DNA of 25,787 nucleotides from Lysobacterales bacterium UBA2790 (GTDB lineage Bacteria; Pseudomonadota; Gammaproteobacteria; Xanthomonadales; Xanthomonadaceae): contig DEHW01000196.1 in assembly GCA_002352135.1 (NCBI GenBank), positions 35,120 through 60,906 of the forward strand, written 5' to 3'. The position numbers and the translations under genes were made by a program. The number at the start of each line of letters is the position of its first letter. Position 1 is the stretch's first letter. The notes beneath the pieces are model-generated. The model was given only the letters and a program-made list of their open reading frames with translations. It was not told the DNA's origin and did no database searches. Positions 10,131 to 17,120 of this stretch are shown piece by piece.

Positions 10131-10180
10131 TCCCCACAAATTTCCACATAAAACCCGTTTTTTCTACACGTGCCCACAGT
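10131..10180 (-). promoter_or_regulatory. MraZ-binding box array (five 10-bp units)
   Basis: Read on the minus strand, five hexamers recur at exactly 10-base spacing: TGTGGG (10178-10173), TGTAGA (10168-10163), ACGGGT (10158-10153), TGTGGA (10148-10143) and TGTGGG (10138-10133). The outer two and the fourth fit the TGGG-type MraZ boxes known upstream of mraZ in E. coli and elsewhere, which also repeat once per helical turn. The second and third units are degenerate. The first unit overlaps the candidate -10 element, so MraZ binding should block RNA polymerase. Confidence 0.85.
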
Positions 10181-10203
10181 AACACGCCGTTTCGCGCTGT
10201 CAA
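10176..10203 (-). promoter_or_regulatory. Candidate main dcw promoter (Pmra)
   Basis: On the minus strand a perfect -35 TTGACA (10203-10198) is followed by a 16-base spacer and a -10-like TACTGT (10181-10176). Transcription would begin near 10169, giving a leader of about 50 bases to the mraZ ATG. The upstream 100 bases are much more AT-rich than the rest of the window, suitable for an UP element. This resembles the layout of E. coli Pmra, where TTGACA also lies just upstream of the MraZ boxes. The -10 match is only partial. Confidence 0.7.
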
Positions 10204-10237
10204 GAAAAATGCGAGCTAACCCACTGTCAGCATTGGG

Positions 10238-10268
10238 ATTTTCCTGAATATACAAATTTTCCCGAATA
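10238..10268. repeat. 13-base direct repeat in AT-rich region upstream of the dcw promoter
   Basis: ATTTTCCTGAATA (10238-10250) and ATTTTCCCGAATA (10256-10268) differ at one base and are offset by 18. The pair is nested in an inverted repeat, GGGATTTT at 10235-10242 and AAAATCCC at 10271-10278, and the palindrome ACATATGT lies at 10285-10292. The element is 35-75 bases upstream of the TTGACA box. A regulator-binding or UP element role is inferred. Confidence 0.55.
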
Positions 10269-10406
10269 GCAAAATCCCGCAAATACATATGTTTACGAAA
10301 TCTTTCTAAAAACACACCAAAGAGCGTTCAGGCCGCACCGCCGTCTTGTGAACACGCGCACGGAAGCCACCTGCAGAACGGCGGGTGGCGATCGAGGGAA
10401 AGAGAA

Positions 10407-10764
<358 letters not shown>

Positions 10765-10768
10765 GCGC

Positions 10769-10774
10769 AGTGTA
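10769..10774 (-). promoter_or_regulatory. Candidate -10 element of rnpB
   Basis: TACACT on the minus strand lies five to seven bases before the predicted RNase P RNA 5' end, the right distance for a -10 box. It sits in the gap just after the rsmI stop codon. No convincing -35 hexamer was found at 16-18 bases; TCGTTT is the best available. The rest of the promoter therefore lies inside the rsmI 3' end. Confidence 0.5.
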
Positions 10775-10779
10775 ACGGG

Positions 10780-11619
10780 TCAGTCGGCGGAAACGACTGA
10801 ATAGAGTGCCTTGCGCGGCGCGCCAGAGATTTCCGCCGCCAACTTGGCGGCCTTGGAGGCAGGTAGATGATCGCGCAGCAAGGCGAACACGCGTTGACCC
10901 TCAAGCAGTCTGGCGTCCGTGTCTTCGCTGGCACCCTCCAGCATCACCACGAATTCACCCTTGCGCTGATTGGCATCTGCGGCAAGTCGCACACGCAATT
11001 CGTCCAATGTACCGGACAGAACCGTCTCGAAGAGCTTGGTCAATTCGCGCGCCAGTACCACTTGGCGCAGCGCGCCGTATACGGCAATCATGTCTACCAG
11101 ACATTCTTCGATCCGGTGACTGGACTCGTAGAACAACAGGGTTCTTGGCTCGCTTCGCAAGGCCTGCAATCGCTCGCGGCGTGCACCGCTCTTCGGCGGC
11201 AGAAAGCCCTCGAACACGAAGCGGTCAGATGCCAGACCCGCCACCGACAGGGCGGCAATCGCAGCGCAGGCACCGGGAATGGGACTGACCTTGAATCCTG
11301 CCTCGCGCGCTGCTCGCACCAAGCGAAAACCGGGATCACTGATCAAAGGTGTTCCTGCATCCGACACCAACGCAAGCTGCTCACCGGCGTGCAGCCGCGC
11401 GAGCAACTGCGCAACCTGTTGCGATTCGTTGTGATCATGCAAAGCCAGCAACGGACGCCGCAAACCCTTGGCTGCCAGCAGTTGCTGGGTATGCCGCGTG
11501 TCCTCCGCGGCGATCAGATCAACCTCCGCGAGCACCTTTGTCGCGCGCGGCGAGAGATCGTCGAGGTGACCGATGGGCGTCGCCACCACGTAAAGACATC
11601 CAGCCGCATGCATCGTCAT
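10780..11619 (-). CDS. rsmI: 16S rRNA (cytidine1402-2'-O)-methyltransferase RsmI
   Basis: RsmI is a SAM-dependent tetrapyrrole-methylase-fold enzyme that methylates the ribose of C1402 in 16S rRNA. The 279-residue product shows the family signatures YVVATPIGHLDDLSPRA, AAEDTRHTQQLL, VSDAGTPLISDPGFRLV, PIPGACAAIAALS and FYESSHRIEECL. The frame is open to 11670, but ATG 11619-11617, with AGGGG about eight bases upstream, fits the family N-terminus; ATG 11613 is also possible. It reads away from lpoA and directly precedes rnpB. RsmH, which acts on the same nucleotide, is encoded about 1 kb downstream on the same strand. Confidence 0.96.
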   Translation of the reverse strand: MTMHAAGCLYVVATPIGHLDDLSPRATKVLAEVDLIAAEDTRHTQQLLAAKGLRRPLLALHDHNESQQVAQLLARLHAGEQLALVSDAGTPLISDPGFRLVRAAREAGFKVSPIPGACAAIAALSVAGLASDRFVFEGFLPPKSGARRERLQALRSEPRTLLFYESSHRIEECLVDMIAVYGALRQVVLARELTKLFETVLSGTLDELRVRLAADANQRKGEFVVMLEGASEDTDARLLEGQRVFALLRDHLPASKAAKLAAEISGAPRKALYSVVSAD

Positions 11620-11727
11620 CGTCAATCCCCTATCACTTCGCCCATGGATGCTGGCGGCCGCAAATAACATTCATCAGGCGGCTTGAAAAACGCGCCCGAC
11701 ACGGGCACAGCAAACTCGCACTCAATC

Positions 11728-11770
11728 ATCCGAACCTTGCGAACCGTTCGGATTCCGCGACGGCGTCGCG
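11728..11770. repeat. Two adjacent inverted repeats in the rsmI-lpoA divergent spacer
   Basis: ATCCGAAC (11728-11735) and GTTCGGAT (11746-11753) form a perfect 8-bp inverted repeat with a 10-base spacer. Two bases further, CGCGAC-GGC-GTCGCG (11756-11770) forms a 6-bp hairpin with a three-base loop. The pair lies in the roughly 300-base spacer between divergent genes, upstream of the lpoA -10 box. A dimeric regulator site is possible. Apart from this and the lpoA promoter the spacer shows no gene. Confidence 0.55.
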
Positions 11771-11814
11771 ACACAGTCTACGCGGACGCACCTCAACCAC
11801 TGGGTGAGCGCCGC

Positions 11815-11820
11815 TACAAT
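11815..11820 (+). promoter_or_regulatory. Candidate -10 element of the lpoA-yraN operon
   Basis: TACAAT matches the -10 consensus at five of six positions and lies about 95 bases before the lpoA ATG. The best -35 at 16 bases is TCAACC (11793-11798), a poor match, so an activator or a weak promoter is likely. No other strong -10 was noticed closer to the gene. Confidence 0.45.
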
Positions 11821-11915
11821 AGGCTTCAGAAAACGACCATGCAGCGGGCTCAGTTATCCACTCCAAGCCGCATCATCGTCGACTCGAACACCTCGCCAGG
11901 CCTCAAGGATTCACC

Positions 11916-13706
11916 ATGCCACGTCGACTTCCCGCCTTGCTTGCACTGGTCCTCAGCGTCCTGCTGACCGCCTGTGACGTCAGTGGCACACGCGCACCGT
12001 TGCCCGAAGAGGCCCTGATTGCAGAACGCCTGTTCGAGGAAGGCGACTTCGTGCAGGCGGCGGCAGCGTTTGAGGACGCGGCGCGACGTGATCGAGCGCA
12101 CCGAGACGCGCTAACCCTTCGCGCTGCCGAGTCATGGCGCGAAGAGGGACGCATCAACGACGCACGACCGCTTCTGGCCAAGATCCGGATGGATCGCCTG
12201 AGCAGTGACGAAGCCCTGCGCGCCAACCTGTTGCGCGCTGAATTGGCCCTACAAGATCGTGAGCCGCAAGTCGCGCTGGATGCGCTTTCGACGCCAGCCG
12301 CCAGGGTTCCCGATGACCTGCGTGGACGGTTCCACTTCCTGCGCGCGCAGGCATTTGCGGCATTCAATCAGCCGTTTTCCGCAGCCAGCGAACGCGCTGC
12401 AATGCAGACATTCCTGCCCGCACGCGAACAACCGGAGAATGCGGCGGCAATCAGCGCGTTGTTGACGCAACTGCCAGCTCGCCAACTGTCGGCTGCGGCA
12501 GCCGACCTGGATCGCGATGACCCGCTCTATGACTTCGCTGCTGACACGCTCCGCGCCCTTGGACTGGCAGTCCCTGGTCGCCGCACCGGGATCCAGACAC
12601 GGACCGGCCAGGCGTCCAGCATCGCGGTGCTACTGCCACTGGATGGACCGCTGGCGGCTCCCGCCAAAGCCGTTCGTGATGGCGTGCTGACAGCCTATTT
12701 CGCCGACACCGACAATCGCCCCGATTTGCGTTTCTACGACAGCGGCGAATCGGATGCATCGGCGGTAGCCGCATACCAGACTGCTGTCTCTGAAGGTGCC
12801 GAACAGGTCATCGGCCCCTTGGGACGCGACCAGGTCAACGCGCTATTTTCGCTGGGCGACATTCGCATTCCCACCCTGGCACTCAACCGCGCCACCGTAG
12901 CCACCCCCGAGCACAGCCTGAGTTTCGCGCTCAGCCCGGAAGACGAAGGCCGCGCTGCCGCCAAACGCATCCGCAGGCTCGGCATGTCCACCGCCCTCCT
13001 GGTAGCCAGCGGCGATGAAGCCTCCCGGCGTTCCGCGCAAGCACTCAGCCTCGCGCTGGGCCAGGAAGGTGGCCGCGTGGTGCAGCGCATTGATCTACCC
13101 AGCAATAGCCCCGACTTCATTGCCTTGATCCGTGCCGCGTATCAGCAGATCGGTTGGCGTGAGGCCGTCGCCCCGCCTACCAATCCGAACTCACCCGCAG
13201 CCACCAAACCGCCGCAGCGAAGCGTCGATGTGGATGTCATCTATCTGGCGGTGGGCGGTGCCGAGGCCCGGCTGGTAATCCCTCAACTTCGCGCCGAAGG
13301 TGCACTGGGGAAGCCCGTCATGGCGACTTCGCAGATCCATGCCGTGGGTGCCAACCCAAGACTGGATCGCGAACTTGACGGCGTCGAATTCACCGAACTG
13401 CCCTGGCTGCTGGATGCCGCCCCCGCCGATCTGCCCAGTGCCAGTTCCCTGCGCGCACTGGAAACCGCACAGGGCGCGTCTGCGCGCCTGTTCGCCTTCG
13501 GCTTGGATGCTTATCGCCTTCTGCAGGCGTTGCCTCATTTGCAGTCCGATTCGCAGGTCGAAGGCGCGACTGGCTTGTTGAGCCTGGATGGCTTCGGCAG
13601 CGTGCTGCGGCAACCCGCTTGGGCTCGCTACGTTGGCGCCAGACCGCGCGCCCTGCGCGAAGACGAGATTAGCCCCATTTCCACTACCGCGGCCTCGGTT
13701 CGCTGA
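11916..13706 (+). CDS. lpoA: Penicillin-binding protein activator LpoA (LppC family lipoprotein)
   Basis: LpoA is a lipoprotein that reaches through the periplasm to activate the bifunctional PBP1A. The 596-residue product has a lipoprotein signal peptide with lipobox L-T-A-C, the lipidated Cys being residue 20. It then has a helical, TPR-like N-terminal half (about residues 28-200) and an LppC periplasmic-binding-protein-like domain starting at SSIAVLLPLDGPLAAPAKAV (about 234) and running to about 575. A Pro/Asn/Thr-rich loop near residues 415-430 interrupts this domain. Residue +2 after the Cys is Asp, which in E. coli causes inner-membrane retention; see findings. The gene is divergent from rsmI and is followed after seven bases by yraN, the conserved order. 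Confidence 0.93.
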   Translation: MPRRLPALLALVLSVLLTACDVSGTRAPLPEEALIAERLFEEGDFVQAAAAFEDAARRDRAHRDALTLRAAESWREEGRINDARPLLAKIRMDRLSSDEALRANLLRAELALQDREPQVALDALSTPAARVPDDLRGRFHFLRAQAFAAFNQPFSAASERAAMQTFLPAREQPENAAAISALLTQLPARQLSAAAADLDRDDPLYDFAADTLRALGLAVPGRRTGIQTRTGQASSIAVLLPLDGPLAAPAKAVRDGVLTAYFADTDNRPDLRFYDSGESDASAVAAYQTAVSEGAEQVIGPLGRDQVNALFSLGDIRIPTLALNRATVATPEHSLSFALSPEDEGRAAAKRIRRLGMSTALLVASGDEASRRSAQALSLALGQEGGRVVQRIDLPSNSPDFIALIRAAYQQIGWREAVAPPTNPNSPAATKPPQRSVDVDVIYLAVGGAEARLVIPQLRAEGALGKPVMATSQIHAVGANPRLDRELDGVEFTELPWLLDAAPADLPSASSLRALETAQGASARLFAFGLDAYRLLQALPHLQSDSQVEGATGLLSLDGFGSVLRQPAWARYVGARPRALREDEISPISTTAASVR

Positions 13707-13713
13707 GTCACGC

Positions 13714-14112
13714 ATGCTGCGTCGACTGTTGTCCCGGCAGCAACGTGGCGAGCAAGGCGAATCGCGAGCGCGGCACCATCTTGAGCGCGCTGGGCTGCAC
13801 TTTCGTGCTGCCAACGTCCGCTTCCGATTTGGCGAACTCGACCTCATCATGGATGAGGGTGACACGCTGGTCTTTGTCGAAGTCCGCGTCCGCTCACACG
13901 CACAGTTTGGCGGTGCTGCAGGCAGTGTCGATCAACGCAAACAGCGCCGATTGTTCAGCGCAGCGTCCGCCTATCTGGCTGCCAATCCCACACTGGCGCA
14001 ACGCAACTGTCGATTCGACATCGTCGCCATCAACGGCCCCGCCGAAACGCAACTGGAATGGCTGCGCAACGCGTTTACTGCCGACGACCTCGGGCCAAGA
14101 CAGTGGCGTTGA
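13714..14112 (+). CDS. yraN: YraN family (UPF0102) nuclease-like protein
   Basis: This 132-residue protein belongs to the UPF0102/YraN family, which has a restriction-endonuclease-like core; its cellular role is not settled. The conserved elements are RGEQGESRARHHLERAGL at the N-terminus and the putative active-site stretch FGELDLIMDEGDTLVFVEVR, containing the E-x-D and E-V-R acidic/basic residues of the PD-(D/E)XK-type fold. QRKQRRLFSAASAYL follows. The frame is open upstream over lpoA, but the ATG at 13714, seven bases after the lpoA stop, gives the normal family length (E. coli YraN 131). It is probably co-transcribed with lpoA. diaA and dolP, which often follow, are missing here. Confidence 0.9.
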   Translation: MLRRLLSRQQRGEQGESRARHHLERAGLHFRAANVRFRFGELDLIMDEGDTLVFVEVRVRSHAQFGGAAGSVDQRKQRRLFSAASAYLAANPTLAQRNCRFDIVAINGPAETQLEWLRNAFTADDLGPRQWR

Positions 14113-14124
14113 AGAAGCTGCCCA

Positions 14125-14170
14125 CGCACCGGTCGGCCTGCAAGCCATCGCTATCAGATCGACCGGTGCG
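14125..14170. terminator. Inverted repeat between convergent yraN and delta-60 gene
   Basis: CGCACCGGTCG (14125-14135) and CGACCGGTGCG (14160-14170) are a perfect 11-bp inverted repeat with a 24-base loop, placed in the 86-base space between two convergent stop codons. It could end transcription from both sides, but no T-tract follows either arm, so a Rho-independent function is unproven. Each arm contains the palindrome ACCGGT. Confidence 0.45.
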
Positions 14171-14198
14171 GAACATGCTTACCTGCGGCAAACCGCAC

Positions 14199-15605
14199 TC
14201 AGTCGGCCTCAAATCCGTTGCGAAAAATGTCGCCCGTTGAGCCGAAGCGAGCCAATGCCACGTCCGTGTCGTTGCCATTCCATGTGCGCGTGCCTACCGC
14301 CATCAGGCCGTAGGCAGGGTCGAAGTACAGCCGCTGAACAAACGAGCGATTGTTGCTCGCGTTGCTGGTCGAATAGGGATAGCTCCACTCCACCATACCG
14401 TTCGAGCCGTAGCCCGGCGCAGGCACCGGCACCGTTCCGTCCGCAGGCGCGACAAAACCTTTGATCCGGCTGGTCAACGCTCCTGAGGCAAAGGGCTGCA
14501 GACCCGCCGCAACAAAGACCAGGTCACCCAGCACCGTAGGTGGGGTGACATAGGCGTTGTTGACCCCATTGTTGATATCCAGACAGCTCACCAACGTCTG
14601 CTCCCCATACTGGATTCGCACCAATATCGGCACGTTGTTGACCCCATCATTGCGCAGGCCGGAAATCACGTAATCGCCGGTTTCTAGGCTCGCCATTCCA
14701 AGAAACTGGGGCTGCGCAATGCCACCACAGGTCGACCACCCTGTACCGAAGGCCTGCTGATCGCGGCCCGGCACCGTGGCGTACGTCGCCCCGCTTGGAA
14801 CCAGTGGCCTGACAAAGGCGGAATTCGACGCGCCGTAGTAATGAAGTCCGACAACAATGCCGCCGTCGACTTCCGCCGCAAACGTCGCCACTGCATCAAT
14901 ACCCGCGCTGGTTCCATAGGTCTGAAAGCGCACTGGATCGGCAAGTCCAGTTGAAGGCATCTCCGCCACCACTGCGTTTTTTCCTGAGCCCTGGTCGTAC
15001 CAAGCTGCGACCAGTACGTTCCCGTTCGAGAGGCATTCCACATCGCGAATACCCTCATCGAACTCGTCACCACCGGATTCGCTTGCAAGACTGAAGGCGA
15101 CACCCCCATCGCCACCGAAGGACAGATCGTCCGAGCCATTCGCATTGAACCGCACCAAGGCCAGATCTTTCGCACCGCCTGAGCCATTTGCACCGGGCGT
15201 CATCCCGGCCACCACGATGCGTCCGTTGGGGTCGATACAGGCATCCACCACACTGGTCAGGAAGGCGTCTTTGACCCGCTTTCCATTGGTCTGAAAGCCG
15301 GTATCGGGCAAGCCGTTGAACTGCGTGCGGGCCAGACCGATACCGACCAGGTTTGGATCGGCGTTATTGATGTCGACCTGTGCGACCGAGGTGATGTTGC
15401 CCAGGTCTGGATCGGAAAACGCGTTGATGCCGATATCGGTGAACGCGGTGCCGGATTGATCGAAAGCAATGGTCGCGCGCCCCGGCAAACCGGGATTGAA
15501 GCTGTGGTCCAGAAGGCTGTAGTAGCTGGCAGAAAGGGTGCCAGCGTGCGCGGTGAAGCCAATGACCAACGACGCGCTGGCAGCAAGAAACGGGGAGGGG
15601 CGCAT
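14199..15605 (-). CDS. Secreted delta-60-repeat protein with C-terminal IFRNGFE tail
   Basis: This is an unnamed 468-residue secreted protein. The start ATG at 15605-15603 has AGAGG upstream and gives a clean signal peptide (hydrophobic residues 5-17, AHA cleavage site near residue 21). The body consists of loose repeats of the delta-60 type. The clearest is KDLALVRFNANGSDDLSFGG (residues 146-165), with others near LARTQFNGLPDTGFQTNGK (91-109) and DVALARFGSTG (448-458). Such repeats are thought to fold as a beta-propeller; no catalytic residues are recognised. It ends D-I-F-R-N-G-F-E-A-D, a tail I recall from other secreted Xanthomonadales proteins and which may be a sorting tag. Frames upstream of 15605 would run into the ilvE promoter and are unlikely. 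Function is unknown. Confidence 0.8.
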   Translation of the reverse strand: MRPSPFLAASASLVIGFTAHAGTLSASYYSLLDHSFNPGLPGRATIAFDQSGTAFTDIGINAFSDPDLGNITSVAQVDINNADPNLVGIGLARTQFNGLPDTGFQTNGKRVKDAFLTSVVDACIDPNGRIVVAGMTPGANGSGGAKDLALVRFNANGSDDLSFGGDGGVAFSLASESGGDEFDEGIRDVECLSNGNVLVAAWYDQGSGKNAVVAEMPSTGLADPVRFQTYGTSAGIDAVATFAAEVDGGIVVGLHYYGASNSAFVRPLVPSGATYATVPGRDQQAFGTGWSTCGGIAQPQFLGMASLETGDYVISGLRNDGVNNVPILVRIQYGEQTLVSCLDINNGVNNAYVTPPTVLGDLVFVAAGLQPFASGALTSRIKGFVAPADGTVPVPAPGYGSNGMVEWSYPYSTSNASNNRSFVQRLYFDPAYGLMAVGTRTWNGNDTDVALARFGSTGDIFRNGFEAD

Positions 15606-15693
15606 GGCAGGAGCCTCTGTGAGTAGGTAACCCCGCAAACGCAGTCCGGCGACAAAAGCGGCAGGCTCATGGTCGCAATCGACAGGTCGCCGC

Positions 15694-15717
15694 CGCAGCG
15701 CACTGTGCGCCGCTGCG
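15694..15717. repeat. Palindrome at the ilvE promoter
   Basis: GCGCAC-T-GTGCGC (15698-15710) is a perfect 6-1-6 palindrome. Around it CGCAGCG (15694-15700) and CGCTGCG (15711-15717) also pair. It covers the place where the ilvE -35 box should be, between the divergent ilvE and delta-60 genes. It may be an operator; no regulator is identified. Confidence 0.4.
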
Positions 15718-15724
15718 TAGGCGC

Positions 15725-15730
15725 GCGATA
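15725..15730 (+). promoter_or_regulatory. Candidate -10 element of ilvE
   Basis: GATAAT matches the -10 consensus at five of six positions. Transcription would start near 15737, about 30 bases before the ATG at 15767. This argues against using the earlier in-frame ATG at 15731, which would not be transcribed. No good -35 was found; the palindrome at 15694-15717 occupies that place. Confidence 0.5.
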
Positions 15731-15766
15731 ATGGCGGTCCCACTCGCCCTCCGTGACGGACGCCCC

Positions 15767-16693
15767 ATGAGCAGCATGCAATATCCCGAATTCATCTGGC
15801 AGAACGGCAAGATCAAACCCTGGGCCGAAGGCACCACCCATGTGATGGCGCATGCGCTGCACTACGGCTCGTCGGTGTTCGAAGGCATCCGCAGCTACGA
15901 CACACCCAACGGACCGGCCATTTTTCGCCTGACCGACCACCTGATCCGTCTGTTTCACTCGGCCAAGATCTACGACATCCCGATGCCGTATGACCTGCCC
16001 ACGCTTGCCGAGGCCTGCCGCGAAATTCTGCGCGCTAACCAACTCAGCAAAGGCTATCTGCGTCCGGTTGCTTTCCGTGGCCTCGGTGGGTTCGGGCTGT
16101 CGGCTGACTGCCCGACCGATGTCGCGGTCGCCGCCTGGAACATGGGCGCCTACCTCGGTGCGGGCGTGTTGGAACAAGGCATCGACGCCTGCGTGTCGAG
16201 CTGGAACCGGATGGCACCAAACACCATTCCTACCGGCGCCAAGGCCGGTGGCAACTATCTCTCCGGCCAGTTGATCGCCCGCGAAGCACGTCGTCTGGGA
16301 TTTGGCGAAGGCATTGCGCTGGCATCGACCGGCCTGCTTTCGGAGGGCGCGGGCGAGAACCTGTTCCTGGTGTTCAACGGTGCCCTGCACACGACACCGG
16401 CCAGCGCCGCCATTCTCAATGGCATCACCCGCCACAGCATCATGACGTTGGCACGCGACCAGGGAATCGAGGTCGTCGAACGCGACATGCCGCGCGAGTA
16501 TCTCTATCTCTGCGACGAATTGTTCATGTGCGGCACTGCGGCAGAAATCACCCCGATCCGCAGTGTTGACGGCAAACCGGTTGGCGCGGGCAAGCCCGGC
16601 GAGCTGACGCTCAAGCTGCAGAAATTGTTCTTTGGCCTGTTCGACGGCAGCACACCGGACCGGCATGGTTGGCTGGAAGCGGTCAACCCCTGA
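15767..16693 (+). CDS. ilvE: Branched-chain amino acid aminotransferase IlvE
   Basis: IlvE is the PLP-dependent class IV transaminase that catalyses the last step of Leu, Ile and Val synthesis. The 308-residue product aligns by eye with E. coli IlvE (309 residues) over its whole length. Matching motifs are HVMAHALHYGSSVFEGIRSY, LEQGIDACVSSWNRMAPNTI, TGAKAGGNYLSG with the Schiff-base lysine K159, LSEGAGENLFLV, LFMCGTAAEITPIRSVDGKP and the C-terminal LFFGLFDGSTPDRHGWL. The ATG at 15767 is preferred over 15731 because the likely promoter -10 lies at 15725; 15776 is another option. It is a single gene, divergent from the delta-60 gene, and ends at a strong hairpin terminator. Confidence 0.96.
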   Translation: MSSMQYPEFIWQNGKIKPWAEGTTHVMAHALHYGSSVFEGIRSYDTPNGPAIFRLTDHLIRLFHSAKIYDIPMPYDLPTLAEACREILRANQLSKGYLRPVAFRGLGGFGLSADCPTDVAVAAWNMGAYLGAGVLEQGIDACVSSWNRMAPNTIPTGAKAGGNYLSGQLIAREARRLGFGEGIALASTGLLSEGAGENLFLVFNGALHTTPASAAILNGITRHSIMTLARDQGIEVVERDMPREYLYLCDELFMCGTAAEITPIRSVDGKPVGAGKPGELTLKLQKLFFGLFDGSTPDRHGWLEAVNP

Positions 16694-16713
16694 TCTTGCA
16701 GCAAGGCATCATG

Positions 16714-16744
16714 CACAAAGGCCGGGCAATGCCCGGCCTTTGTG
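16714..16744. terminator. Bidirectional hairpin terminator after ilvE
   Basis: CACAAAGGCCGGGC (16714-16727) and GCCCGGCCTTTGTG (16731-16744) form a 14-bp perfect stem with an AAT loop. The A/T run at the stem foot gives an A-tract on one side and a T-tract on the other, a typical Rho-independent layout. It lies 20 bases after the ilvE stop and also downstream of the convergent small secreted protein, so it can serve both. Confidence 0.9.
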
Positions 16745-16802
16745 TTCACGTCGTTCGCAATGGTATCCAATACGCTGACCGGCTCACCTCTTGCGGCCTC
16801 AC

Positions 16803-17120
16803 TCAGTCGCGCCGCTGGCGATCATGCTTGTTGCGGGCAATCCGGGCGCTGGCGTTGTCCTGCGCCGCGTGGATGCGCGCGCGCTCACGTCCGGTCACCA
16901 CACCATCCGCCTTCGCACGGTTTTCCATGCGGTCGATATGCGTCTGCTGCGCTTCCAGACGCCGTGCCTCGCGGCCCGTCAGCTCGCCAGAGGCCACACC
17001 TTGATCGATTCGCGCCTCCTGATTCTGCTGCCGCTCGTCAATCACTGGTGTTCCCGCCAGAGCGGAAGCCAGAGGCATGAACAGCAACACGGCAGCCAAC
17101 ATCGTTTGCATCGATCGCAT
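16803..17120 (-). CDS. Small secreted protein with duplicated TGRE motif
   Basis: This is a 105-residue protein of unknown function. The ATG at 17120-17118 is chosen because AAGGAG lies eight bases upstream; the nearby ATG at 17126 is too close to it. A signal peptide with cleavage after ALA (about residue 22) predicts a periplasmic or secreted location. The mature part is highly charged, probably helical, and has two similar segments, G-E-L-T-G-R-E-A-R-R-L (45-55) and G-V-V-T-G-R-E-R-A-R-I (73-83), suggesting an internal duplication. I recall similar unnamed proteins in other beta- and gammaproteobacteria. It lies about 200 bases downstream of the histidine kinase on the same strand, so it may be its target or an accessory, but this is inference. 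Confidence 0.75.
   Translation of the reverse strand: MRSMQTMLAAVLLFMPLASALAGTPVIDERQQNQEARIDQGVASGELTGREARRLEAQQTHIDRMENRAKADGVVTGRERARIHAAQDNASARIARNKHDRQRRD

Noticed and set aside
9054..10151. Long plus-strand open frame opposite rsmH and mraZ
   Set aside because: It is antisense to two firmly identified genes, has no recognisable motif, and arises from the GC-rich codon pattern of the real strand.
10366..10389. Hairpin GCCACC/GGTGGC as the rnpB terminator
   Set aside because: The stem is only 6 bp with a 12-base loop and no T-tract follows on the minus strand.
11683..11967. Small plus-strand open frame before lpoA
   Set aside because: It overlaps the lpoA start out of frame, contains the lpoA promoter, and its product has no signal or motif.
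15257..16666. Long minus-strand open frame opposite ilvE
   Set aside because: It runs antisense through ilvE and into the delta-60 gene in another frame. Its His/Gln/Arg-rich translation is typical of a shadow.
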